From Burkholderiaceae bacterium 26 (GTDB lineage: Bacteria > Pseudomonadota > Gammaproteobacteria > Burkholderiales > Burkholderiaceae), in the NCBI GenBank assembly GCA_000955795.1, contig JYOB01000001.1, forward strand, positions 435,823-499,822: a DNA stretch of 64,000 nt, in the 5' to 3' direction. Made by a program: the position numbers and the translations under genes. The notes beneath the pieces are model-generated. The model was not told where the DNA came from and ran no database searches. It saw only the letters and a program-made list of their open reading frames with translations. Positions 54,905 to 63,323 of this stretch are shown piece by piece (position 1 is the stretch's first letter; each line of letters starts with the position of its first letter).

Positions 54905-55816
54905 ATGATCATCGACATCAGCTGCTACCCCACCGACCTGGTGGACCTCGCGTGGTGGCACGACGGCGACCCCTTTACCGGCGAGCGCCTGCTCGAAATG
55001 ATGGACGGCCCCTACATGATCAACGGCAAGCCGCGCCGTATCGACAAGGCCTTCATCCAGCCGCCGCAGGGCAACACCATCTACACCTGGACGGACGGCG
55101 AGCTTTCGGGCCGCGAATCCATCGACGCCTACATGGCGTACACGCTCAAGATGGTGCAGACGTACCCCGACCGCTTCATCGGGTGCTTCGTCTACAACCC
55201 GCGCTGTGGCGTGCAGAACGGCGTGGAGGCCATCGAGCGCTACGTCAAGGAGCACGGCTTCAAGATGGTCCAGATGCAGGCCAACATGCATGCCTACCGG
55301 CCGGACCGCGCGCTCGACTGGGTGATGCCCGCGTTCGAGAAATGCGCCGAGCTGGGCGTGCCCGTCAAGCTGCATACGGGCGACGGCCCCTACAGCATTC
55401 CGTCGGAATGGATTCCGATGATCAAGCGGTTCCCGAACGTCGATTTCATCATGGCGCACTTCGGCGTGCAGACCGGCGGCGTCTACGTGTTCGAGCCGAT
55501 GCAATGGGCCATGGAGCTGCCCAACGTGTATTGCGAATCGGGCTGGTGCCTGCAGTCGCGCATCGTCGAATTTGCCAAGGTGCTGCCCAAGCACAAGATC
55601 CTGTTCGGCACCGACACGCCGCCCAACGAACCCGGCATGTGGCTGCGCCTGCTGGAAGTGTTGTGCATGGACCCGCCGCAGGGCCTGAACCTCGATGAAG
55701 ACACGCTCGAGGATTACCTGGGCAACAACATCGCCCGCATGATCGGGCTGGAGCCGACCCGTCCGCCCAAGACCGTGGCCGAAGCCGAAGCGCAGCTCGC
55801 GCTGGCAGCCGCCTGA
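54905..55816 (+). CDS. Amidohydrolase_2 (ACMSD-like) paralog without the HxH metal motif
   Basis: 303 residues from ATG 54905, preceded by AGGAGATCC. It is a TIM-barrel protein of the ACMSD/isoorotate/gamma-resorcylate decarboxylase group. It is about 60% identical by eye to the next gene. At the N-terminus it has MIIDISCYPTD, so the HxH metal pair of the family is replaced by S-C-Y. Later ligand positions remain: His in VKLHTGDGPYSIP, His in IMAHFGVQTGG and Asp in LFGTDTPPNEPG. It may be a non-catalytic partner of the next protein, use a cysteine ligand, or be a structural subunit. The C-terminus matches its paralog (LEDYLGNNIARMIGLEPTR). Confidence 0.85.
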   Translation: MIIDISCYPTDLVDLAWWHDGDPFTGERLLEMMDGPYMINGKPRRIDKAFIQPPQGNTIYTWTDGELSGRESIDAYMAYTLKMVQTYPDRFIGCFVYNPRCGVQNGVEAIERYVKEHGFKMVQMQANMHAYRPDRALDWVMPAFEKCAELGVPVKLHTGDGPYSIPSEWIPMIKRFPNVDFIMAHFGVQTGGVYVFEPMQWAMELPNVYCESGWCLQSRIVEFAKVLPKHKILFGTDTPPNEPGMWLRLLEVLCMDPPQGLNLDEDTLEDYLGNNIARMIGLEPTRPPKTVAEAEAQLALAAA

Positions 55817-55844
55817 GCCACCGCAGAACGCACGGAGCGCACAC

Positions 55845-56768
55845 ATGATTATCGATACGCATCTGCACCCGACCAACCTCGTTGACGAGGCCTGGCGCCA
55901 CACCGGCACGCCGTTCAACGGCGAGCGCATGATCCAGCTGATGGATGGCCCCTACATGATCAACGGCAAGCCGCGCCGCATCGACATGGGTTTCATCCAG
56001 CCGCCGCCGGGCAACACCGGCTACCGCGACGGCAACCGCCGCGGCCGTGAAGGCATTCGCGACTACATGGCGTACATCGCTGAACTGACGCAGAAGTACC
56101 CCGACCGCTTCATCGGCAACTTCACGTACAACCCGCGCTGGGGCCCGGAGAACGGCGCGGCGGAGCTGGAATTCCACATCAAGGAATACGGCTTCAAGAT
56201 GGTCAAGCTGCACGCCAACATGCACGGCTACCGGCCCGACCGCGCACTCGACTGGCTGCGCCCGGCCATGAAGGTCTGCGCCAAGTACAACATCGTGGTG
56301 CTGATCCACACAGGCGACGGCCCGTACACGATCCCGACGATGTTCTACCCGATCATCCGCGAGTTCCCGATGGTGAATTTCATCATCGGCCATTTCGGTA
56401 TCCAGACCGGCGGCAACTACTCGTTCGAAGCGTTCTGGATGGCGATGGACACGCCCAACGTGTACTGCGAATCGGGCTGGTGCTTCCAGTCACGCATCGT
56501 CGAGTTTGCCAAGCAGTTGCCGCGCGACAAGATCGTCTTCGGCACCGATTCGCCGCCCAACGAGCCCGGCATGTGGCTGCGCGAGCTGGAGGTGCTGTGC
56601 TCGGCGCCGCCGCAAGGATTGGGCATCGATGAAGACCACCTTGAAGACTATCTGGGCAACAACATCGCGCGGCTGGTCGGCATCGAGCCCACCAAGCCGC
56701 CGAAGGACCTGGCGGAGGCGGAGCTGCGCCTGAAGTCGACCTACGTCCAGACAGCAGAAGCGGCCTGA
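55845..56768 (+). CDS. Amidohydrolase_2 (ACMSD-like) decarboxylase-type protein
   Basis: 307 residues, 28 bases after its paralog. It has the intact metal motif HLH in MIIDTHLHPTN, then VLIHTGDGPYTIP, FIIGHFGIQTGG and IVFGTDSPPNEPG. The family includes ACMSD, isoorotate, 5-carboxyvanillate and gamma-resorcylate decarboxylases as well as hydrolases. These use zinc or manganese and release carbon dioxide without organic cofactor. The paralog pair plus UbiD in one operon suggests either successive decarboxylations or a hetero-oligomer. The specific reaction cannot be named. Confidence 0.87.
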   Translation: MIIDTHLHPTNLVDEAWRHTGTPFNGERMIQLMDGPYMINGKPRRIDMGFIQPPPGNTGYRDGNRRGREGIRDYMAYIAELTQKYPDRFIGNFTYNPRWGPENGAAELEFHIKEYGFKMVKLHANMHGYRPDRALDWLRPAMKVCAKYNIVVLIHTGDGPYTIPTMFYPIIREFPMVNFIIGHFGIQTGGNYSFEAFWMAMDTPNVYCESGWCFQSRIVEFAKQLPRDKIVFGTDSPPNEPGMWLRELEVLCSAPPQGLGIDEDHLEDYLGNNIARLVGIEPTKPPKDLAEAELRLKSTYVQTAEAA

Positions 56769-56829
56769 GCGCCGATCCCGCAGGCGTCCGGCCTCTGTGG
56801 TCGGGCGCCCGCCCTTAGCGAGGTGTGCC

Positions 56830-58221
56830 ATGAGCATGACCCGGCTTGGCGAAGGCCAGGATTTCCATGTCTTCGCCAATCTCTATCGCGAGCTGTATCC
56901 GGAAGATGTGCTGACCCTGCACAACGGCATCTCTGCCGATCAGGACGTCACCGCCGTCATTGACCAGCTTGCTGCGCGCAACCAGAGCCCGATGCTGGTC
57001 TGCGAGCAGGTCAGCGGCCTGCAGGTGCCGCTCGTCACCAACGTCTTTGCCTCGCGCACACGGCTGGCACGGCTGTTCGACGTCCTGCCCCATCAACTGC
57101 ACGACGCGTTCCAGGCACGCGCCAATGCGCCCATCGCGCCGCGCGTCGTCTCGCATGGGCCCATCACCGAGGAAGTGATCGAGGGCGACGCAGTGGACGT
57201 TGCGCTGCTGCCGATGATCAAGCACTTCGAGAGCGACCGCGCGCCCTACATCACCAACGCCATCATCGTGGCCGAAGACCCGGTGACGGGCGTGGCAAAC
57301 ATGAGCTATCACCGCTCGATGCGCCATGCACGCAACGCATTGGCGACGAGCCTGCACTCGCGCGGCCACCTATGGCGCATGCTGCAGACCGCACGCGAGC
57401 GCGGTGACGTGCTGCGTGTTGCCATGGTGGTGGGCGCGCATCCGCTGTTCATGCTGGCCGCCGCCGCCCGCCTGCCATTTGGTGCCGATGAACGCGCTGT
57501 GGCTGGCGGCCTGCTCGGCGCACCGCTCGAAATCGTCCGCACGCCGCGCTACGGCATTGGCGTGCCCGCGGCAGCGGAGTTCGTGCTCGAAGGCACCATC
57601 GACCCTGCCGCCTATGCCGAGGAAGGCCCGTTCGGTGAGTTCACCGGCTATTCGTCGGACCGTTCCACCAACAACGTGCTGCGCATTGACACGCTGATGC
57701 GCCGGCGCGATGCCTGGCTGGTCGACGTGGTGGGCGGCCCATATGCGGAGCACCTCACGCTTGCCCGCCTGCCGCGCGAGGCCGAGATGAGTGAAAAGCT
57801 CAAGGCGCGTTTCCCATCGGTGACGGCGCTGCACTACCCGAACTCCGGCACGCACTTTCATTGCTACGTGGCGCTCAACCCAACGCGCGACGGCGAGGCC
57901 CGCCAGGTCATGCTCGCGCTGCTCGGATGGGACCCGTACCTCAAGACCGTGATTGCCGTGGATTCGGATATCGATCTGCAGCAGGACGAGCAGGTGCTGT
58001 GGGCCATGGCCACGCACTTCCAGCCGCATCAGGACGTCTTCATGGTCGACGGCCTGCCCGGCAGCCCGCTCGACCCATCGTCTTCGGTGCACGGCACGAC
58101 CTCGCGCATGGGCATCGACGCCACGCGCGGCGCGGGCTTTGAAGGCATCCGCGCACGCATCGATCCGCAGGCCATTGCCCGCGCGAGCGACATCCTGCGC
58201 CAGGCCGGAGTGCGGCCATGA
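56830..58221 (+). CDS. UbiD-family prenyl-FMN-dependent decarboxylase
   Basis: 463 residues from ATG 56830 with GAGGTGTGCC upstream. UbiD features: the prFMN/metal-binding region NMSYHRSMRHARNALATSLH, the catalytic-glutamate loop EEGPFGEFTGYSSDRSTNNV, and SGTHFHCYVALNPTRDGEA. Members reversibly decarboxylate aromatic, heteroaromatic or unsaturated acids. The length fits the smaller catabolic UbiD enzymes. The next gene makes the prFMN cofactor. ATGA overlap with that gene. Substrate unknown; a heteroaromatic carboxylate is plausible from the neighbours. Confidence 0.9.
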   Translation: MSMTRLGEGQDFHVFANLYRELYPEDVLTLHNGISADQDVTAVIDQLAARNQSPMLVCEQVSGLQVPLVTNVFASRTRLARLFDVLPHQLHDAFQARANAPIAPRVVSHGPITEEVIEGDAVDVALLPMIKHFESDRAPYITNAIIVAEDPVTGVANMSYHRSMRHARNALATSLHSRGHLWRMLQTARERGDVLRVAMVVGAHPLFMLAAAARLPFGADERAVAGGLLGAPLEIVRTPRYGIGVPAAAEFVLEGTIDPAAYAEEGPFGEFTGYSSDRSTNNVLRIDTLMRRRDAWLVDVVGGPYAEHLTLARLPREAEMSEKLKARFPSVTALHYPNSGTHFHCYVALNPTRDGEARQVMLALLGWDPYLKTVIAVDSDIDLQQDEQVLWAMATHFQPHQDVFMVDGLPGSPLDPSSSVHGTTSRMGIDATRGAGFEGIRARIDPQAIARASDILRQAGVRP

Positions 58222-58859
58222 GTGCCCGCCACCTTCACGCTCCCAGCCGTCCACGCATGGTGGTCGGCATCAGCGGTGCGTCGGGCTTCATCTATGGCGT
58301 GCGGTTGCTTGAACTGCTGCGCGCTCTGGATGTGGAGACGCACCTGGTCGTCACGCGTTCTGCGCTGCTGACGATGGCGCACGAAACGCCGTACAAGCTC
58401 GCCGAAGTGATCGATCGCGCCACGCACTACCACCGTGCGGACGACATGGCTGCCGGCATTGCCAGCGGATCGTTCCGTGCGCTGGGCATGATCGTCGCGC
58501 CCTGCTCGATGAAGTCGCTCGCAGAGATCGCCACCGGCGTCTCGTCGACGCTGCTCACCCGCGCGGCAGACGTCACGCTCAAGGAACGCCGGCCGCTCGT
58601 ACTGATGGCGCGCGAGACGCCATACACGCTGGCACACCTGCGCAACATGCAGGCCGTCACGGAGATGGGAGCCATCGTCGCGCCGCCCGTGCCGGCCTTC
58701 TATGCGCGCCCCAATACGTTGGACGACATGATCGACCACACCCTCGGCCGCGTGCTCGACCTGTTCGGGCTCGATGCCGGCACCGCCCTGCGCTGGGGCG
58801 AACACGCCTTACCCGCCTTCGTCCGTACCCCACCCACGCTTGACAAGGAGACTGCATGA
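58218..58859 (+). CDS. ubiX: Flavin prenyltransferase (UbiX/Pad1 family)
   Basis: 213 residues, standard length. The FMN-binding start VVGISGASGFIYGVRLLELL, the phosphate loop VTRSALLTMAHET and the conserved APCSMKSLAEIATGVSSTLL followed by DVTLKERRPLVLMARETPYT are all present. It attaches dimethylallyl to reduced FMN to give prFMN for UbiD. It overlaps both neighbours by four bases (ATGA), so UbiD and its cofactor maker are co-translated. This is probably a second, dedicated copy besides a housekeeping ubiX elsewhere, which I cannot check. Confidence 0.92.
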   Translation: MSARHLHAPSRPRMVVGISGASGFIYGVRLLELLRALDVETHLVVTRSALLTMAHETPYKLAEVIDRATHYHRADDMAAGIASGSFRALGMIVAPCSMKSLAEIATGVSSTLLTRAADVTLKERRPLVLMARETPYTLAHLRNMQAVTEMGAIVAPPVPAFYARPNTLDDMIDHTLGRVLDLFGLDAGTALRWGEHALPAFVRTPPTLDKETA

Positions 58860-59974
58860 AACCCCAAACCACGGCGCACGCTGCGCTTCCCGGCCCGAAC
58901 ACCAAGATTCCGGTCACCATCCTCACCGGCTTCCTGGGGGCCGGCAAAACCACGCTGCTGAACTTCATCCTGCGTGAGAACCACGGCCGCAAGATCGCCG
59001 TGATCGAAAACGAGTTCGGCGAGGTCGGCATCGACGGTGGGCTGGTCATGGCCTCGGAGAACGAAGAAATCTACGAGATGGTCAACGGCTGCGTGTGCTG
59101 CACGGCCGAGGTGCGCGAAGACCTCGTGCGCATCGTGCGCCAGCTTGTCGCGCGGCCCGAGCGGCTCGACCACATCCTGGTGGAAACCAGCGGCCTGGCC
59201 GATCCGTATCCGGTAGCGCAGTCGTTTTTCATTGACGACCCGATCGCCGAACACGTGGAGCTTGACGCCATCGTCACCATGGTCGATGCCAAGCACATCG
59301 GCGCGCATCTGGACGACCTGCACCTGGACGGCGTCGACAACCAGGCCGTCGACCAGATCGTCTGCGCAGACCGCATCGTCATCAACAAGGTGGATCTCGT
59401 GAACAGAGACGACATCGACGCGCTGCGCGGGCGCATCCGCGGGTTGAACGCCACGGCCGACATCGTCACCTCCAGCTATGCCGAAATCGATCTCGACAAG
59501 ATCATCGGCGTGGGCGCGTTCGAAGCCACGCAGAAACTGCTGGAGATCGGGGCGCACGCTGGGCATGGCGAGCATGACGATGACGAACACAACCATGAAC
59601 ATGAGCATGCCCATGCCGAGGCTCACGAACATGAATACGAACATGAATACGAACACGAGCACGACCACCAGCACGATCCGAGCGTCTCGTCCGTGGGCTT
59701 TGACGTGCCGGCCGACGTGGACCTCGTCCGCTTTCATACCTGGATCGATAACTTGCGCACCGAGCAGGCGGAAACGCTGTTCCGCATGAAGGGCATCCTG
59801 GCCGTGAAGGGCCAGGCGCAGCGCTACGTGCTGCAGGGCGTGCACAGCCTCATCGACTTTCGCGCAACGCAGCCCTGGGGCAGCGAAGCGCGCAGCAGCA
59901 AGATCGTCTTCATCGGCCGCGACCTCGATCGTGCGGCCCTGCAGGACGGTTTCAACGCGTGTCTGGCAGCGTGA
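58856..59974 (+). CDS. COG0523 (CobW/G3E) GTPase metallochaperone with His-rich loop
   Basis: 372 residues. Walker A is TGFLGAGKTTLLN (about 22-34), the metal motif is GCVCCT (about 79-84), and the GTP specificity motif is NKVDLV. Between the G domain and the CobW_C domain lies a stretch of about 40 residues (about 234-275) of His, Glu, Asp and Tyr that should bind several divalent ions. The C-terminal half contains GFDVPADVDLVRFHTWIDNL. COG0523 proteins deliver zinc, iron or other metals using GTP. The start overlaps ubiX (ATGA). The metal client is probably one of the amidohydrolases or UbiD in the same operon. Confidence 0.9.
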   Translation: MKPQTTAHAALPGPNTKIPVTILTGFLGAGKTTLLNFILRENHGRKIAVIENEFGEVGIDGGLVMASENEEIYEMVNGCVCCTAEVREDLVRIVRQLVARPERLDHILVETSGLADPYPVAQSFFIDDPIAEHVELDAIVTMVDAKHIGAHLDDLHLDGVDNQAVDQIVCADRIVINKVDLVNRDDIDALRGRIRGLNATADIVTSSYAEIDLDKIIGVGAFEATQKLLEIGAHAGHGEHDDDEHNHEHEHAHAEAHEHEYEHEYEHEHDHQHDPSVSSVGFDVPADVDLVRFHTWIDNLRTEQAETLFRMKGILAVKGQAQRYVLQGVHSLIDFRATQPWGSEARSSKIVFIGRDLDRAALQDGFNACLAA

Positions 59975-60001
59975 GCATGCCATGACATGACATCCCCCTG
60001 A

Positions 60002-60030
60002 CCCGAGGGCGGCTCCTGGCACGCCCCGGG
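60002..60030 (+). promoter_or_regulatory. Leader hairpin before the NCS2 permease
   Basis: CCCG-A-GGGCG pairs with CGCCCCGGG with one bulged A and a 10-base loop, about 12 bases before the ribosome-binding site ATAGGAGACAAACC. It may be an attenuation or leader structure. I could not match it to any purine or xanthine riboswitch that I know. Confidence 0.3.
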
Positions 60031-60054
60031 CATGACAACGATAGGAGACAAACC

Positions 60055-61398
60055 ATGACAACAGCCGTACACCCGGTCGACCAGATTCTGTCGACCCGAC
60101 AGATGTTGACGTTGGGCTTGCAGCATATGGCGGTGTCGTACATCGGCGCCATTGCGGTGCCGATGATCATTGCATCAGCACTCAAGATGTCGCAGGCGGA
60201 CACCATTGTCCTCATCAGCACCACGTTGTTCTGCTCGGGCATTGCCACGCTGTTACAGACCATCGGGTTCTGGAAGTTCGGGGTGCGGTTGCCGATCCTG
60301 CAGGGGGTGGCGTTCAGCAGCGTAGGGCCGGTGATTGCCATCGGCACCAATCCTGCCGTAGGTTTCGCGGGCGTGTGCGGTGCGGTCATTGCGGCCGGGC
60401 TGTTTACGCTGCTCGCCGCACCGCTGGTGGGGCGGCTGCGGCGATTTTTTCCACCGGTGGTCACGGGCTGCATCGTGACCGTCATCGGCCTGCAGCTCTT
60501 TCCCGTCGCGTATGACTGGGTGGGCGGAGGACGCAACGCCGCCAATTTCGGTGCGCCGTCGTTTCTGCTGGTGGCCGTGGTCGTCGTCGCCACCATCCTG
60601 CTCATCAACCGCTTCGGCAGCCCGCTGCTGCGTAACCTTGCCGTGCTGGTCGGCATGATCGTCGGCACGTTGCTCGGCTGCGCCATGGGCATGGGCAACT
60701 TCCACGGGGTGGCTGAAGCGCCGTGGGTCACGCTGCCGGTGCCGTTCCACTTTGGGGTGCCTGTGTTTGCGTTGGTGCCGGCCCTGACCATGATCGTGGT
60801 GATGATCGTGCAGATGGTGGAATCGATGGGCCTGTTCCTGGCCATCGGCGACATTGTCGAAAAGCCCATCGAAGAAGAGGAAGCCATCAACGGCCTGCGC
60901 GCCAACGGCCTGGCCAGCGCCATTGCGGGCATGTTCGCGGCCTTCCCGTTCATAGCGTTCATGGAGAACGTCGGCCTCGTGGTGCTGACCGGTGTGCGCA
61001 GCCGCTGGGTGGTGGCTGTGAGCGGCGTGCTGATGTGTCTCGTAGCACTCGTGCCGAAGGCCGGCGCAGTAATTGCGGCCACGCCATCGGCCGCATTGGG
61101 CGGCGCCGGCATTGCCATGTTCGGCGTGGTGGCCGCTGCGGGCATCCAGACCCTGGCACGCGTCGACTATGAACACAACCGCTACAACGTGCTCATCGTG
61201 GGCTTCACGATTGCCGCCGCGCTGGTGCCGGTGCTCGCACCCACGCTGTTCAAGGCCCTGCCCGACTGGACGCAACCGTTCCTGCACAGCGGCGTGGTCA
61301 TCGCCTGCCTGGTCTCCGTAGCGCTGAACCTGCTGCTCAACGGCACCGAAGAAGCGCACGTTCCAGCGTCTGTGGTGCGCACAGCGGGCCGCGCCTGA
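60055..61398 (+). CDS. NCS2-family nucleobase/xanthine/urate permease
   Basis: 447 residues from ATG 60055 after GATAGGAGACAAACC. Fourteen-segment UraA/UapA fold. Conserved parts: RQMLTLGLQHMAVSYIGAIA, LPILQGVAFSSVGPVIAIGT, VVTGCIVTVIGLQLFPVAYD, and the substrate loop FLAIGDIVEKPIEEEEAING. It imports a purine, pyrimidine or related heterocycle with protons. The QH motif in TM1 and the EE loop fit the xanthine/urate/uracil group without telling which. It precedes a TRZ/ATZ amidohydrolase by a few bases. Confidence 0.9.
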   Translation: MTTAVHPVDQILSTRQMLTLGLQHMAVSYIGAIAVPMIIASALKMSQADTIVLISTTLFCSGIATLLQTIGFWKFGVRLPILQGVAFSSVGPVIAIGTNPAVGFAGVCGAVIAAGLFTLLAAPLVGRLRRFFPPVVTGCIVTVIGLQLFPVAYDWVGGGRNAANFGAPSFLLVAVVVVATILLINRFGSPLLRNLAVLVGMIVGTLLGCAMGMGNFHGVAEAPWVTLPVPFHFGVPVFALVPALTMIVVMIVQMVESMGLFLAIGDIVEKPIEEEEAINGLRANGLASAIAGMFAAFPFIAFMENVGLVVLTGVRSRWVVAVSGVLMCLVALVPKAGAVIAATPSAALGGAGIAMFGVVAAAGIQTLARVDYEHNRYNVLIVGFTIAAALVPVLAPTLFKALPDWTQPFLHSGVVIACLVSVALNLLLNGTEEAHVPASVVRTAGRA

Positions 61399-61417
61399 TC
61401 ATCCATTGGACAACTCC

Positions 61418-62806
61418 ATGCACAACACGCCTCAAGACATCCTCGTTCGCCGCCCCATGGCCGTCATGACCGGCTTGCGCGGCGACGCTGCCCGCGCTGG
61501 TGCGGTTGATATCCGCATCGCCGGCGGCCGCATCGCCGAGATGGGCGCGGACCTCATGCCGCGCCCTGGCGAGCGGGTCATCGACGCCAGCGATTGCATC
61601 GTCTACCCGGGCTGGATCAACACGCACCATCACCTGTTCCAGAACCTGCTCAAGGCCGTGCCGGAAGGCATGAACCAGGACCTGCAAGGGTGGCTGGCCA
61701 GCGTGCCGTATCCGCGCTTGCCGCTCTTCACGCCGGAATTGATGCGCACGGCTGCGCGGCTGGGCATGGCGGAGCTGCTGCTGTCAGGCGCCACCACCTG
61801 CGCCGACCACCACTACCTCTATCACGCAGGCGGCAGCACCGAATCGGGCGACATGTTGTTCAACGTTGCCGATGAATTCGGCATGCGCTTCGTACTGTGC
61901 CGCGGCGGCGCCATCGAATCTGCCAGCAGCCACCCGGGCTTCTCGAAGACGGCGCTGCAGCCCGAGACGCTCGACCAGATGCTGGCCGACATCGAGCGGC
62001 TCAAGCACCGCTATCACGACGACGCCCCCGATTCGATGCGCCGCGTGGTGGTGGCACCGACCACACCGACGTTCTCGTTGCCGCCGGCGTTGTTGGTGGA
62101 ACTGGCCCATGCGGCGCGCGGCATGCACCTGCGCATGCATACGCACCTGTCAGAGACCGACAACTACGTGCGCTTCTGCCGCGAGAAATACAACTGCCTG
62201 CCGGTGGAGTTCGTAGCCGAGCACGAGTGGCTCGGTCCGGACGTCTGGTTCGCGCACCTCGTGCACCTGCAGCCGTCGGAGATTCGCATGCTCGCGCAAA
62301 CGGGCAGCGGCATCGCGCATTGCCCCGTCAGCAACAGCCGGCTGGGCAGCGGCATCGCGCCGGTGCCGCAACTGGCGGCGGCTGGTGTGCCGGTGTCTTT
62401 GGGCGTGGATGGCGTGGCGTCCAACGAATCCGGCAGCATGACCGGCGAGGTCAACACCGCTTGGCTGATCCACCGTGCCACCCAAGGCGCCAGTGCCACC
62501 ACCGCTGAAGATGTCATTCACTGGGCGACCGCTGGCGGCGCGCGCGTGCTTGGCTTGAGTGAAGTTGGCACGCTGCAGGTCGGGCAAGCGGCCGATCTTG
62601 TGCTCTACGACATCAACCACCCGCGCTTCTACGGCTTCCACGACCCGGCGCTCGCGCCCGTGGTGGCCGGCGAGCCCATTGCCGTGCGCACCAGCATCAT
62701 CGGCGGCCGTGTCGTGGTGGACGAAGGTGTGGTGTGCGGGCTGGATGTGGCACGCATCCGCGCTGAAGCCAGCCAGGGTGTAGCGGACCTGATGGTATGC
62801 GCCTGA
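61418..62806 (+). CDS. TRZ/ATZ-type amidohydrolase/deaminase (8-oxoguanine deaminase-like)
   Basis: 462 residues from ATG 61418; a TTG four codons earlier is also possible. Subtype III amidohydrolase with INTHHHLFQNL (metal HxH), MHTHLSETDNY, a later histidine in WFAHLVHLQ, and aspartate in SLGVDGVASNE. This set is that of 8-oxoguanine, guanine and hydroxyatrazine deaminases and chlorohydrolases. It would hydrolytically remove an amino group from a ring such as a purine, pyrimidine or triazine. The permease just upstream fits uptake of the same ring. The start is 19 bases after the permease stop. Substrate not provable by sequence. Confidence 0.87.
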   Translation: MHNTPQDILVRRPMAVMTGLRGDAARAGAVDIRIAGGRIAEMGADLMPRPGERVIDASDCIVYPGWINTHHHLFQNLLKAVPEGMNQDLQGWLASVPYPRLPLFTPELMRTAARLGMAELLLSGATTCADHHYLYHAGGSTESGDMLFNVADEFGMRFVLCRGGAIESASSHPGFSKTALQPETLDQMLADIERLKHRYHDDAPDSMRRVVVAPTTPTFSLPPALLVELAHAARGMHLRMHTHLSETDNYVRFCREKYNCLPVEFVAEHEWLGPDVWFAHLVHLQPSEIRMLAQTGSGIAHCPVSNSRLGSGIAPVPQLAAAGVPVSLGVDGVASNESGSMTGEVNTAWLIHRATQGASATTAEDVIHWATAGGARVLGLSEVGTLQVGQAADLVLYDINHPRFYGFHDPALAPVVAGEPIAVRTSIIGGRVVVDEGVVCGLDVARIRAEASQGVADLMVCA

Positions 62807-62810
62807 CGGG

Positions 62811-63323
62811 TCAGACGTCGAGCCGCAGCGCCATGTGTTCTTCGTCGTAGAAGCGGTTACCGACACGCATGGCGCGGCGCTCGATGCCGAAGGTCTCGAA
62901 ACCCGCGTTGCGATACAGCGCTTGCGCACGCGGGTTTTCGGCGTTCACGCAGAGATGGATTTGCAACACCCGTGCAACACGCGCATGCGCAATGGCAGCG
63001 CTGAGCAGACGGCCGGCAATACCGCCTCGCCGATGCGCAGGGTCAACAAATACGCCCCACAGCACAGCCTTGTGCGCGACTTGCGCGAGCGCTTCACGCC
63101 GCAACCCGGCAATGCCGATCAGTTCGCGCCCCGCAAAGGCACCAAACACGATCTGGTGCTCAGTCGCCCGGATGCGGTTGCGAGTTTCCTCCAGCGTGCG
63201 CCCCGCCTCTTCGTCATGCGTCGGCCAGATGGCAGTGGGCGCGTCTTGAATGGCCTTCAGCCGCAGCGCCTTGAAGGCCTCGGCGTCCTCGTCGATCAAC
63301 GGGCGGATGGCGATGTCGCTCAT
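62811..63323 (-). CDS. GNAT-family N-acetyltransferase
   Basis: 170 residues, typical size. The acetyl-CoA loop is GVFVDPAHRRGGIAGRLLSA (about 90-109), and the C-terminal NAENPRAQALYRNAGFETFG is the usual motif B region. It overlaps the flavin-reductase-like gene by ATGA. It is convergent with the amidohydrolase, with only four bases between stops. Acceptor unknown. Confidence 0.88.
   Translation of the reverse strand: MSDIAIRPLIDEDAEAFKALRLKAIQDAPTAIWPTHDEEAGRTLEETRNRIRATEHQIVFGAFAGRELIGIAGLRREALAQVAHKAVLWGVFVDPAHRRGGIAGRLLSAAIAHARVARVLQIHLCVNAENPRAQALYRNAGFETFGIERRAMRVGNRFYDEEHMALRLDV

Noticed and set aside
59589..59680. Short repeated units in the DNA of the COG0523 gene, possibly a tandem repeat.
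   Set aside because: They encode the His/Glu/Tyr-rich metal-binding loop, which is common in this family; the repetition is explained by codon content.
60002..60054. Known xanthine (NMT1-type) riboswitch in the NCS2 leader.
   Set aside because: I cannot line up the conserved loop bases of that class from memory; only a simple hairpin is supported.
62803..62814. CTGAC-GG-GTCAG dyad spanning the convergent stop codons.
   Set aside because: The arms mainly contain the two opposing TGA codons; a five-base stem without a T-run is not a terminator.
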